A stretch of 64,000 bases of DNA from Pseudomonas hormoni (GTDB lineage Bacteria; Pseudomonadota; Gammaproteobacteria; Pseudomonadales; Pseudomonadaceae): the NCBI RefSeq assembly GCF_018502625.1, contig NZ_CP075566.1:1555001-1619000 (forward strand), given 5' to 3'. Under the pieces are notes generated by a model that saw only the letters and a list, made by a program, of their open reading frames with translations, had not been told where the DNA came from and ran no database searches. The position numbers and the translations under genes were made by a program. Positions within the stretch are counted from its first letter, which is position 1. The number at the start of each line of letters is the position of its first letter. This document shows positions 50,237-59,453 of this stretch, one piece after another.

Positions 50237-53200
50237 ATGACCGGCATCCCCCACGCCAATCACCTGGTTAACCTGCTGCTGTTTCTCGCGCCGATGCTGG
50301 GCGTCGAGATGGCCGAAGCCGCCGTACGCTGCGAGCGCAATCTGGTGGCGAACGTCGTGGCGCTGGACCAGCCGCTGATGTTCAACCGCCTCGGTGCGCA
50401 AAACGCTAACGGCATGATGTTCGCCCTGCGTCGCGATGTGGTCGATGACCATGACATGTCCCTGGCCCGCGGCGGTGCGGCCGTGCCGGGCAAAGTCTCC
50501 CTGCGGCCCGACAAGCGCCCGCGTCCATTGGTGCTGCGGGTGACGGCCGGTGATTGCCTGACCATCAACCTGCAGAATTTGCTCGCCTACCAGGCCAATC
50601 CCGGCTCGCATGAAGACGGTGACGAGGAAGAAGAAGGTGTCGAGAACGGCAACGCAGACGACTTCAAAGTCGATGAGCAGGTCACCGACCGCCACGTCGG
50701 CTTTCAGGTCAACGGTATGCAAGCAGTCAACAGCATCGACGACATTGCGTCCTTTACCGGGCGCAATGCCAACACCTTGATCCCGCCGGGCGCGACCCGT
50801 TCCTACACCTTGTATGCCGAACGCGAAGGCGCATTCGCCGCCAGTAGCCGCGGCGCGACCTTCGGTGGCGAAGGCGATGCAGGCAACGTGGCCAACGGCC
50901 TGTTCGGCGAAGTGGTGGTGGTGCCCAAGGGCGGTCGTACCTACCGCAACACCCTGACCGAAGAAGAAATGCGCCTGGCCAGTACCGGACGCACACCGGC
51001 CGGTCAACCGATTGTCGACTACCAGGCGCGCTACCCGCAGCGCGAACCGTGGATCCGTGAAGGCAAGGCCGGCACGCCGATCATCAACATGGTCGACGGC
51101 ACCGAAATCATTTCCAGCGAGAGCGATGCGATCGTGATGGGCAGCAACGCCGATGGCAGCTTCCCGCCGTCGACCTATCCGCTGGAAGCCATTGGCAAAC
51201 GCAACCCGGCGCTGCCCAACCGGCTGGAACCGTTCCGTGATTTCGCGTCGCAGTTCCAGGATGAAACCGCCGCGACCCAGGCATTTCCCGCGTACTGGGA
51301 AGACCCGGTCATGGCCCATGTGCTGGAGCCGACTCGCGACTCGTTCATGATCAATTACGGTTCCGGTGGCATGGGCGCCGAGGTGGTGGCCAACCGGCTG
51401 GGTGTAGGGCCGATGCACGATTGCCTGTCCTGCGCCTATGAGGAATTCTTCCTCAGCTCGCACACCGTCGGCGACGTGGCGATGCTGGTGGACGTGCCGG
51501 CCAACGCAGGCCTGGAAAACGTCCGCCCCGGTGAAACGCCGCGCGCCGATCAGGTCGGGGTGAAGGCGACCATGGCGCTGTATCCGTCCGAGCCGGCCAA
51601 CGTCAACCACAGCTACATCGGCGACTTCGTCAAATTCCGCAATACCCACAACGGCCACGAGCAGCACATTTTCCACCTGCACGGGCACCAGTGGCTGTTC
51701 AACCCCAATGATGACAACTCCGACTATGTGGATGCCCAAGGCATCGGGCCGGGTGCCGGCTACACCTATGAAATCGCCAACGGCGGTTCGGGCAATCGCA
51801 ACCGCGTCGCGGGCGATGCGATCTATCACTGCCACTTCTATCCGCACTTCGCCCAGGGCATGTGGAGCATGTGGCGGGTGCACGACGTGTTTGAAGAAGG
51901 CACCAAACTGGAGGTTTCCCAGCAGGGCACCGACGGTTATCACAGCGAACCTTACGCGCTGCGCAGCGGCAAACCGGCCGCTGGCGCCCGCGCCTTGCCC
52001 GATGGCGAGATCGTTGCCGGTACACCGATTCCGGCGGTCGTGCCGCTGCCGGGCAAAGCCATGGCGCCGATGCCGGGCAAGGTCGCGGTCGTGCCGAAAA
52101 TCGGTCAGACCCTGGTGGCCGCCAACGACGACGATGATGAGGATGGCGACGACAGTGAGCATCAGGGCGGTGGCGTCCAGGCCATTGGCTCCCTGGCGCT
52201 GGTCGATCGCAGTGAAGCCAACCGCAATGCCGACGGCAGCCTGAAAAACCCGGGCTATCCGTTCTGGATCGGCGGCATGGAAAGTTCGGTCGGCCAACGC
52301 CCGCCAACCCCGCCGCTGGACATGCTCGACGCCGCCAAGGCCCAGGCCTTGAAGACCAGCGGCAAGGCCTTGTGGGCGAATCTCGACCCGGCGCAGTCCG
52401 GTGGTTGGGATGGCGGTCTCGGGCGTCACTCCCTCGACGGATTCTCTGCCGGTGGCGAAGCGCACACCGTCACCACTTCGCTGGATTTCTCCAAGGAAGT
52501 GACCCGCGCCAAACCGCTTTACCTGCCGGAAGAAGGCACCGAAGTCGAACAGGCAGCCATGGCCTTCCACGCGAAAAAAGACCACCCGAGCTTCGCCGTG
52601 CTGCCCGGTAATCAAGTTGTCGCGCGCGCCTTCCGCACTAACGGTGCGCTGCCCATCGCCGGTGCGCCTTTCTACGAACCGTGCATGGACGACCGGCAAA
52701 AACGTCTGACCAGCAGCGCCGGCATGGGCGAGTTTGCCAGCGGCGAACGGCTCGACGGCATGTCGTTCAGCGGGGCTTCGACGTTCACGGCTGACCGTCC
52801 ACGGGTCTACAAAGCGGCGAACATCCAGTTTGACGCGGTGTACAACAAGGTCGGCTATCACTTCCCGCAAGCACGCATTCTGGCGCTCTGGGAAGACGCC
52901 TGGCCGGTGATCACCAAGCAGCGTCCGCCAGAACCTCTGGTGATGCGCATGAACACCTTCGACTGCGTGCAATACCAGCAAACCAACCTGGTGCCGGCTA
53001 CCTATGAGATGGATGACTATCAGGTGCGCACGCCCACCGACGTGATCGGCCAGCACATCCACCTGCCGAAGTGGGACCTGACGGCGGCCGACGGCTCGGC
53101 CAACGGCTGGAACTACGAAGACGGCGTACTTTCCCCCGGTGCGGTGCAAGAACGCATCCACGCCATTCGCGAGTTCAACCAGTGCACGGGCAGCGACCCG

Positions 53201-56050
53201 CGTGACGGCACGGCGGCCTGCCCGAAAGCCAAAAATCACCCGTACTTCGGTCAGTATGGCCGGGCCGACTGGGTCGGTGCGCGCACCGCGATGCAGCGCT
53301 GGTTTGTCGATCCGGTGGTGAACGCCAAAGGCGTCGACCGTGGCCTGGGGACCATCTTCACCCACGATCACCTCGGCCCATCGACGCACCAACAGATTGG
53401 TCTGTACGCCACCGTGCTGGCTGAACCGGCCGGTTCCACCTGGTTCCACGCCGAAACCGGCGAGCCGTTGTACAGCGGCGCGCGGCAGGACGGTGGGCCG
53501 ACGTCGTGGCAAGCAGTGGTGTCCACCGGTGACCTGGACGGTGACGGCAAGAACGACAGCTTCCGTGAGTTCTTCCTCGAATACAGCGACTTCCAGCATG
53601 CCTATGAAGCCGGTGTGTACGTCGGCGCTGGCCCGAATGGTGTGCCGAACCCGCAAGCGTTCCCGGCCACCGCGGACAGCTTCCGCTACGCGATCAACCC
53701 GCCGGTGCGCAATAACGCCAGCACCCTGCTGGACGGCATCCTCGAAGTACAGGGCGGCATGGTTCCTGGCTGCCCGACCCGGCCATGCCCGCAAGCGATC
53801 TCGGTCGATGACCCCGGCATGTTCGTGGTCAATTACCGCAACGAACCGCTGGCCCTGCGGGTGTACGACCCGTACAAGATCGGCCCGGACGGCAAGCGCG
53901 GCATGCAGGCTGACGGCCTCGGTGGCGACCTCGCGTACGCCCTGCAAAGCCGCACCGACCGCGCGATCCCGGCGATGAACCTGGCGCCGAACCTGATCAC
54001 CGCGGCGACCGGCCCAACCGGCGGCAGCACTCTGTTCCCGCCGCACATCAACCGTGGCGGCGCCGAACCGGGGGATCCGTTCACGCCGATGCTGCGCACC
54101 TACACCGGTGACAACGTGCGCCTGCGGGTGCATGCCGGCGGTCACGAAGAAGAGCACAACGTGACCCTGCACGGCGTGAAATGGCTGCAAAGCGGTTCCG
54201 GTTACGGCAACAGCTCCAACTCCGGATGGCGCTCGTCGCAGATGATCGGGATTTCCGAGCAGATGGGCTTCAATGCGCCGGTCGCGATGATGTCCAGTTC
54301 AGCGGCGACGACGGGCGATTATCTGTACTCGATGGATGCTTCTCTGGAAGGCTATTGGAGCGGGATCTGGGGCGTGATGCGCAACTACACCGCACAACGC
54401 AATGATCTGTTCGCGTTGCCGAACAACCCGAAACCGGCCGGTATGCGCAACACGGTGGCCTTCGACGGCATCTGCCCTCGGATCAGCGCCAACCCCAACG
54501 GCATCGGCACCCGGCCGACGGTGCAGCGCAACTACGAAGTGGTCGCGGCCCTGGCCAATGACATTCTCGGCAACCCGCTGAACCTGACCCTCGGCGATCC
54601 GGCGGGGATCGGGCAACACGTGGGCGGGCCGTTGAATCCGGCGGGCGGCACCCTGGTGTTCAACTCGCGGAGGGTCAATATTCCGCAGGTCACCGTGGAA
54701 GACCCTGAAGACGGCGAAACCATCACCATCGGCGGGCAAAGCGGGCCATTGCATGACCCGACCGCGATCCTCTATGTGCGCAAGGCCGACCTCAATCCGG
54801 TCACCGGCAAGCTCAAGCCCGGCGTGCCTGTCGAACCCCTGGTGCTGCGCGCGACGGCAGGTGACTGCATCAACATCACTCTGGAAAACCGTCTGCCGAT
54901 GGTCATGCCGGACCTCGTCCAGACGGCGGTGATGCAAGGCATGGTCAAGCGTGATCGCAACAGCGGCCAGGGCTCGACCACCTTCAGCAACAACCTGATG
55001 CGGCCGTCCAGTCACGTGGGGCTGCACGCGCAGTTGCTGGCGTACGACATCACCAAATCCGACGGCACCAACGTCGGTGCCAACCCGATCCAGACCGTAC
55101 CACCACGGGTCGGCAGCAGCGGTGCGTACCCCAACCGTACTTATCAGTACTACGCCGGGCACCTGGAACGTGAAGGTAAACCGATCACCCAACTGGGCCG
55201 CAGCGTCGACAACATCAACGCCACGGCGGTGGAGTTCGGCGGGCTGAATTTCACCCCGGCGGACGTGATCAAGCAACCGCAGAAAGGTCTGGGCGGTGCG
55301 ATGAGCATCCTGCCGATCGGCGCCACCTGGGTTGAAGATGCGCGCAAGACGAACGCGACCGTCACCGCACCGGGGCAGACCACTTACCGCGACTTTGCGA
55401 TGGTCTGGCAGAAAGCGTTGAACATCCGCTGGGCCAACGGCCGGCCGGTGGAAGGCATCGCCGCGGAAGGCTTCGGCGTACCGACCGATCCACAGGACAA
55501 CTCGAGCATGGCCATCAACTACAAGGCCGAGCCGCTGTGGTATCGCTTTGGCCTGGCGCCGGATGCACCGTTCGGCCACGCCGACGGCGCGGGTTACGGC
55601 GACATGCCCAACGCGCACATGGCGTACAGCAATGCGCTGGTGGGGGGCGATCCGCAGACGCCGGTGCTGTACGTGAAACCGGGGCAGCCGTTCCGCACGC
55701 ACATCCTGATGCCCACCGGTGGCAGCCGCGGCACGACCTTCCAGCTCGACGGGCATGTCTGGTCGGTCAACCCGTTCCAGTCGGAGAAGAGCGACACCGG
55801 GGGTTACCCGATGAGTACGCCGGGCGTGGGTTCGGTGCGGTTCGGCTACAACCCGATGTCGATGTACATCGGCGCCCACGAAAGCATCCTGCCGGCAGCG
55901 CATTTCAGCTTCATGCACCCGAGCGCCGGGGGCAGCAACGCGATACCGGGCGACTACCTGTTCCGCGATTACGCCGCCTACGGCAACACCGCCGGGTTGT
56001 GGGGATTGCTGCGGGTGACCAATGAACCAGAACCGGCCCCGGCGCCGTAG
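50237..56050 (+). CDS. mnxG: MnxG-type manganese-oxidising multicopper oxidase
   Basis: This very large (1937 aa) multicopper oxidase has an N-terminal signal-like segment (LVNLLLFLAPMLGVEMAEAA). Cupredoxin-type repeats recur, with PRPLVLRVTAGDCLTINLQN near residue 90 and the matching VEPLVLRATAGDCINITLEN near 1530. Copper motifs include HEQHIFHLHGHQW at 474-486 and the type-1/trinuclear motif YHCHFYPHFAQGMWSM with H531, C532, H533, H537 and M542. Further HxH sites are QHIHLPKW (~940), FTHDHLGPSTH (~1042) and EHNVTLHGVKW (~1307). It should oxidise Mn(II) to Mn(III/IV) oxide outside the cell. Mature copper loading is probably served by the downstream SCO genes. Confidence 0.92.
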   Translation: MTGIPHANHLVNLLLFLAPMLGVEMAEAAVRCERNLVANVVALDQPLMFNRLGAQNANGMMFALRRDVVDDHDMSLARGGAAVPGKVSLRPDKRPRPLVLRVTAGDCLTINLQNLLAYQANPGSHEDGDEEEEGVENGNADDFKVDEQVTDRHVGFQVNGMQAVNSIDDIASFTGRNANTLIPPGATRSYTLYAEREGAFAASSRGATFGGEGDAGNVANGLFGEVVVVPKGGRTYRNTLTEEEMRLASTGRTPAGQPIVDYQARYPQREPWIREGKAGTPIINMVDGTEIISSESDAIVMGSNADGSFPPSTYPLEAIGKRNPALPNRLEPFRDFASQFQDETAATQAFPAYWEDPVMAHVLEPTRDSFMINYGSGGMGAEVVANRLGVGPMHDCLSCAYEEFFLSSHTVGDVAMLVDVPANAGLENVRPGETPRADQVGVKATMALYPSEPANVNHSYIGDFVKFRNTHNGHEQHIFHLHGHQWLFNPNDDNSDYVDAQGIGPGAGYTYEIANGGSGNRNRVAGDAIYHCHFYPHFAQGMWSMWRVHDVFEEGTKLEVSQQGTDGYHSEPYALRSGKPAAGARALPDGEIVAGTPIPAVVPLPGKAMAPMPGKVAVVPKIGQTLVAANDDDDEDGDDSEHQGGGVQAIGSLALVDRSEANRNADGSLKNPGYPFWIGGMESSVGQRPPTPPLDMLDAAKAQALKTSGKALWANLDPAQSGGWDGGLGRHSLDGFSAGGEAHTVTTSLDFSKEVTRAKPLYLPEEGTEVEQAAMAFHAKKDHPSFAVLPGNQVVARAFRTNGALPIAGAPFYEPCMDDRQKRLTSSAGMGEFASGERLDGMSFSGASTFTADRPRVYKAANIQFDAVYNKVGYHFPQARILALWEDAWPVITKQRPPEPLVMRMNTFDCVQYQQTNLVPATYEMDDYQVRTPTDVIGQHIHLPKWDLTAADGSANGWNYEDGVLSPGAVQERIHAIREFNQCTGSDPRDGTAACPKAKNHPYFGQYGRADWVGARTAMQRWFVDPVVNAKGVDRGLGTIFTHDHLGPSTHQQIGLYATVLAEPAGSTWFHAETGEPLYSGARQDGGPTSWQAVVSTGDLDGDGKNDSFREFFLEYSDFQHAYEAGVYVGAGPNGVPNPQAFPATADSFRYAINPPVRNNASTLLDGILEVQGGMVPGCPTRPCPQAISVDDPGMFVVNYRNEPLALRVYDPYKIGPDGKRGMQADGLGGDLAYALQSRTDRAIPAMNLAPNLITAATGPTGGSTLFPPHINRGGAEPGDPFTPMLRTYTGDNVRLRVHAGGHEEEHNVTLHGVKWLQSGSGYGNSSNSGWRSSQMIGISEQMGFNAPVAMMSSSAATTGDYLYSMDASLEGYWSGIWGVMRNYTAQRNDLFALPNNPKPAGMRNTVAFDGICPRISANPNGIGTRPTVQRNYEVVAALANDILGNPLNLTLGDPAGIGQHVGGPLNPAGGTLVFNSRRVNIPQVTVEDPEDGETITIGGQSGPLHDPTAILYVRKADLNPVTGKLKPGVPVEPLVLRATAGDCINITLENRLPMVMPDLVQTAVMQGMVKRDRNSGQGSTTFSNNLMRPSSHVGLHAQLLAYDITKSDGTNVGANPIQTVPPRVGSSGAYPNRTYQYYAGHLEREGKPITQLGRSVDNINATAVEFGGLNFTPADVIKQPQKGLGGAMSILPIGATWVEDARKTNATVTAPGQTTYRDFAMVWQKALNIRWANGRPVEGIAAEGFGVPTDPQDNSSMAINYKAEPLWYRFGLAPDAPFGHADGAGYGDMPNAHMAYSNALVGGDPQTPVLYVKPGQPFRTHILMPTGGSRGTTFQLDGHVWSVNPFQSEKSDTGGYPMSTPGVGSVRFGYNPMSMYIGAHESILPAAHFSFMHPSAGGSNAIPGDYLFRDYAAYGNTAGLWGLLRVTNEPEPAPAP

Positions 56051-56063
56051 ACGCGAGACATAG

Positions 56064-56168
56064 TGTGGCGAGGGAGCTTGCTCCCGCTGGGTCGCGAAGC
56101 GGCCCTATAAATGGGACTGCTGCGCCCGAGCGCGGACCGGTCCAGCGGGAGCAAGCTCCCTCGCCACA
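56064..56168. repeat. REP inverted pair inside the mnx operon
   Basis: tgtggcgagggagcttgctc at 56064 faces its reverse complement ending at 56168. It lies between mnxG and the beta-propeller gene, where a folded RNA could stabilise the upstream message or lower downstream expression. Confidence 0.88.
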
Positions 56169-56204
56169 GGACCGGTGTGACGCGTAACTGAGGGGAGATG
56201 CGTT

Positions 56205-58157
56205 ATGAACAGAACAATAAAAATTGCCAGTTGTGCGTTGATTGTCGGGATTGCGCTGATCTGGCTCGGCGTCTGGCGCACGACACCGGCGACCCTGCTC
56301 AGTGAAGTGGATCTGCCCGACACCTGGAGCAGCCAGAAGCTTGAACGCGACGGTGTGTCGGTAGAGCTGGAACTGCGGCCATTGGCCGAGGACGGCGTGT
56401 TGCGCGAAGGCGAGTTTGCCGACGTGCTCTTCCGGGTCAGTGACAGCACGTCGGGCCAACCCCTTTCCGGCGTCAATCCCGGTGCCTGGCTGGACCCGGA
56501 AACCGTCGCCGCCGATCAGGCCCAGGGCCGTGAACGGAGCTGCAAATCCCGGGTTGGGGTGTTCCTTAAATCGAGCATCGGCGCGCGTCCGCTGCTCGAC
56601 CTGAACAGCTACTTCCTGCTGGTGATGAACCGCGATGCCAGTGTCTCGGTGGTCGATCCGTCGGTCTCGGTGGGAGGCATCACCAGCACCCTGTCGCGCA
56701 TCGACATCAAGCAGCCGCCGATGGATTGGGTCACCCGCAAGGACAACAAACGCGTGTTCATCTCCATGCCCACCGCCGGCGAAGTGGCGGTGATCGACAG
56801 CGAGCAATTCAAGCTGATCGACTCGGTCAGCGCCGGCAGCCAGCCGGTGCGCCTGGCCTTGCAACCCGACGAGCGCCTGCTGTGGGTCGGCAACAATGCG
56901 GCGAAAGCTGAAGCGTCCGGCGTCACGGTGATCGACAGCCAAAGCCTGAAGCCCCTTAAACACCTGGCGACCGGCCGCGGGCATCACGAAATCGCTTTCA
57001 GCAAGGACAGCCGCTACGCCTTCGTCAGCAACCGCGACGACGGCACGCTGAGCATCATCGACATCGCCAGCCTGACCATCAGCAAGCAACTCAAGACCGG
57101 TTCGAACCCGTTGTCGGTGGCGTACTCGCCGCTGTCCCAGGCGGCGTATGTCGCTGACGGCAAGGACGGCACCGTCACCGTGGTCGATGGCGCCAGCCTC
57201 GACGTGCGCCGTGTGATCAAAATCAAACAGGGCCTGGGCCCGATGGGTTTCAGCGCAGACGGTCGTTTCGGCATCGTGCTCAACACGCTGGAGAACCAGG
57301 CTGCCGTGATCGACGCTGCCACCGATTCGCTGATCCATGAGCTGGACGTGTCAGCCGAACCCTACCAGGTGGTGTTCACCAAGGCCTACGCCTACGTGCG
57401 CGGACTGGCGTCGCCCAAGGTGACGATGGTCAACCTGTCGTCGCTGGGCGAGGGCCGCACGCCGATCAGCCAGGGTTTCGAAGCCGGGCCGCAGGCGCCA
57501 CGGCTGGCCGGCGATTTACCGCTGGCGTCGAGCCTCGCGGTGTCGCGGGACGACAACGCGGTGTTCGTGGTCAATCCGGTGGACAACACCACCTATTTTT
57601 ACGCCGAAGGCATGAACGCGCCGATGTCCGGCTACCCCAATCGCGGGCAGGTGGCGCGGGCGGCCATGGTCATCGATCGCAGCCTGCGCGAAGTCGAGCC
57701 GGGGCTGTTCGGTGCGCGGATCAAGCTACCTGACGCCGGGCGTTTCGACGTGGCGTTCCTGCTCAATCAACCCAATATCATCCATTGCTTCACCGCGCTG
57801 GTTGAACCGGACAAAAGCCTCACCCGGCACCCTGGCGTGCCGAAAGTCGAGTTCATGCTCGACAAGTCCACAGCGGTCCTCGACCGTCCTTACACCGTGC
57901 GCTTTCGCATCGTTCAAGGCCAGCAAAAGGCGCAGCGCAGCGGCGTGAAGGATGTTCAGGTGCGCTACTTCCGCGCCCCGACGTCGCGGGCTCGGGAAGT
58001 CGCCGCGCTCGAAGTGGGCAACGGTATCTATGAAGCGCCAGTGACCCTCGACAAGCAGGGCGCCTGGTATCTGCACGTGCGCGCCGCATCCCTCGGCGCG
58101 AGTTTCGACGACAAGACTTTTGCCAGCGTTCGGGTCCTGCCCGGCGATGCCCACTGA
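56205..58157 (+). CDS. Membrane-anchored YVTN-type beta-propeller protein of the mnx operon
   Basis: The 650-aa protein has one N-terminal helix (IASCALIVGIALIWLGVW). A FixH/CopC-like beta region at ~50-140 follows. Propeller blades of the YVTN type occupy ~150-470 (AVIDSEQFKLIDSVSAGSQP, ADGKDGTVTVVDGASLDVRR, AAVIDAATDSLIHELDVSAE). A final immunoglobulin-like beta domain ends at VRVLPGDAH. Propellers of this kind sit in the periplasm and often hold partner proteins or metals. It follows mnxG and precedes two SCO genes by 13 bp. Its role in Mn oxidation is unknown. Confidence 0.85.
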   Translation: MNRTIKIASCALIVGIALIWLGVWRTTPATLLSEVDLPDTWSSQKLERDGVSVELELRPLAEDGVLREGEFADVLFRVSDSTSGQPLSGVNPGAWLDPETVAADQAQGRERSCKSRVGVFLKSSIGARPLLDLNSYFLLVMNRDASVSVVDPSVSVGGITSTLSRIDIKQPPMDWVTRKDNKRVFISMPTAGEVAVIDSEQFKLIDSVSAGSQPVRLALQPDERLLWVGNNAAKAEASGVTVIDSQSLKPLKHLATGRGHHEIAFSKDSRYAFVSNRDDGTLSIIDIASLTISKQLKTGSNPLSVAYSPLSQAAYVADGKDGTVTVVDGASLDVRRVIKIKQGLGPMGFSADGRFGIVLNTLENQAAVIDAATDSLIHELDVSAEPYQVVFTKAYAYVRGLASPKVTMVNLSSLGEGRTPISQGFEAGPQAPRLAGDLPLASSLAVSRDDNAVFVVNPVDNTTYFYAEGMNAPMSGYPNRGQVARAAMVIDRSLREVEPGLFGARIKLPDAGRFDVAFLLNQPNIIHCFTALVEPDKSLTRHPGVPKVEFMLDKSTAVLDRPYTVRFRIVQGQQKAQRSGVKDVQVRYFRAPTSRAREVAALEVGNGIYEAPVTLDKQGAWYLHVRAASLGASFDDKTFASVRVLPGDAH

Positions 58158-58170
58158 AGAGGAAATCGAC

Positions 58171-58827
58171 ATGAACCGATTCGCACACCGTGGACTGCTG
58201 ACGTTCTGCCTGTTGGCCGCCGGTATCGGGCAAGCCCTGGCGCACTCGGCGGATGAACACGCCGGGCACGACATGCCGGCCAAAAGCGCCAGCTCGGAAA
58301 GTACCCAGGTCAAATTCGCCGACGTAACGCTGATGGACCAGAACGGCCAACCGGTGCGTCTGGAAAAAGACCTGGTGACCAACAAAATCGTGGTCATGAG
58401 TTTCATCTACACCAACTGCACCACGGTGTGCCCGGTGGTGTCGTCGATCATGGGCAAAGTGCAGAAAAAGCTGGGTGCACGGGTGGGCACCGAGGTGCAG
58501 CTGGTGTCGATCAGCATCGACCCGCAGCGCGATGACGCCAGGCGCCTGAACGATTACGCCCGCACCTTTCAGAACGGTCCGGGCTGGAGCTGGCTGACCG
58601 GCAGCTCGCAATCGATCAACGCCACCCTCAAAGGCCTCGGCACCTTCAGCGGTGATTTCAAAAACCATCAACCACTGATTCTCGTCGGCGACGGCAACAG
58701 CCGCCACTGGACGCGCTATTACGGTTTCACCGACCCCGCCGTGCTGACTCGTGAAGTGGAAAAACTCAGCGGCCAGCGCAACACCCACGCCAAGCACACC
58801 GCCATAGCCATGGAGCAGCAGCCATGA
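58171..58827 (+). CDS. SCO1/SenC copper chaperone, first copy
   Basis: The start is set at MNRFAHRGLLTFCLLAAGIG (58171), giving a signal peptide ending ALA-HSAD. The 218-aa protein has the thioredoxin-like SCO fold with the copper-binding pair in YTNCTTVCPVV (C83, C87), a distal His in NHQPLILVG and VQLVSISIDPQRDD. A His-rich N-terminus (HSADEHAGHDM) may add copper sites. SCO proteins load copper or reduce thiols. Here the client is presumably the multicopper oxidase. It overlaps the next gene by 4 bp. Confidence 0.92.
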   Translation: MNRFAHRGLLTFCLLAAGIGQALAHSADEHAGHDMPAKSASSESTQVKFADVTLMDQNGQPVRLEKDLVTNKIVVMSFIYTNCTTVCPVVSSIMGKVQKKLGARVGTEVQLVSISIDPQRDDARRLNDYARTFQNGPGWSWLTGSSQSINATLKGLGTFSGDFKNHQPLILVGDGNSRHWTRYYGFTDPAVLTREVEKLSGQRNTHAKHTAIAMEQQP

Positions 58828-59444
58828 GAGCCCTCGACTGGATCACCCTGACGGTGTGCTTCTGGATTTTCAGCGCGATGGCATTTGCTCACGAAGGGCA
58901 CGAGGAACCCGCCCCGGCGATGGCTGCCGCACAACCGGCGACCGGTACGCGGGATGCGAAAACCTGGTTCACCGACACACCGTTGCAGGACCAGAATGGC
59001 GATACCCTGCGTTTCTACAGCGATGCGTTGCACAACCGCGTGGTGCTGCTGAACGTGATTTTCACCCGTTGCAACGATGCCTGCCCGCTGATCACCCGCA
59101 AGCTCAAGGAAGTGCGTGAGTTGCTGGGGGACCAGGCGGACGGTATCACTTTTATCTCCCTTACCAGTGATCCGCTGCGGGACACCCCGGCGGTACTCAA
59201 GGCTTACACCTTGAAGCAGGGCGTCGATGGCCCCCACTGGCTTTTTCTCACCGGCGACAAGGCGCAAATGGACCTTGTACTCGGCCGTATCGGCCAGATC
59301 GTGCCGACCCCCGAGCAACATTCAACACAGCTGATCGTAGGTGACGTGGCCAACAAACGCTGGAGCAAAATCCGCCCCGATGCCCCGGCCGCCGCCATTG
59401 CCCAGCGCTTGCAGTTGCTGACAATGCCCGTGGCCGGTCGCTGA
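58824..59444 (+). CDS. SCO1/SenC copper chaperone, second copy
   Basis: The 206-aa protein has a signal peptide ending MAFA-HEGHEE. The CxxxC pair in FTRCNDACPLI is again at 83/87, and GITFISLTSDPLRDTPAVLK and a His in PEQHSTQLIVG follow. It is paralogous to the gene before it and coupled to it (ATGA). Two different SCO proteins in one operon suggest a relay, with one delivering copper and the other reducing disulfides, or use at two copper sites. Confidence 0.92.
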   Translation: MRALDWITLTVCFWIFSAMAFAHEGHEEPAPAMAAAQPATGTRDAKTWFTDTPLQDQNGDTLRFYSDALHNRVVLLNVIFTRCNDACPLITRKLKEVRELLGDQADGITFISLTSDPLRDTPAVLKAYTLKQGVDGPHWLFLTGDKAQMDLVLGRIGQIVPTPEQHSTQLIVGDVANKRWSKIRPDAPAAAIAQRLQLLTMPVAGR

Positions 59445-59453
59445 GACCGCACC

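Noticed and set aside
50177..54190. A 1337-codon open frame on the minus strand inside mnxG, and another of 539 codons at 54299-55918
   Set aside because: They are exact antisense of a protein with clear copper motifs. The open frames come from GC-rich codon use, and their translations show no domain.
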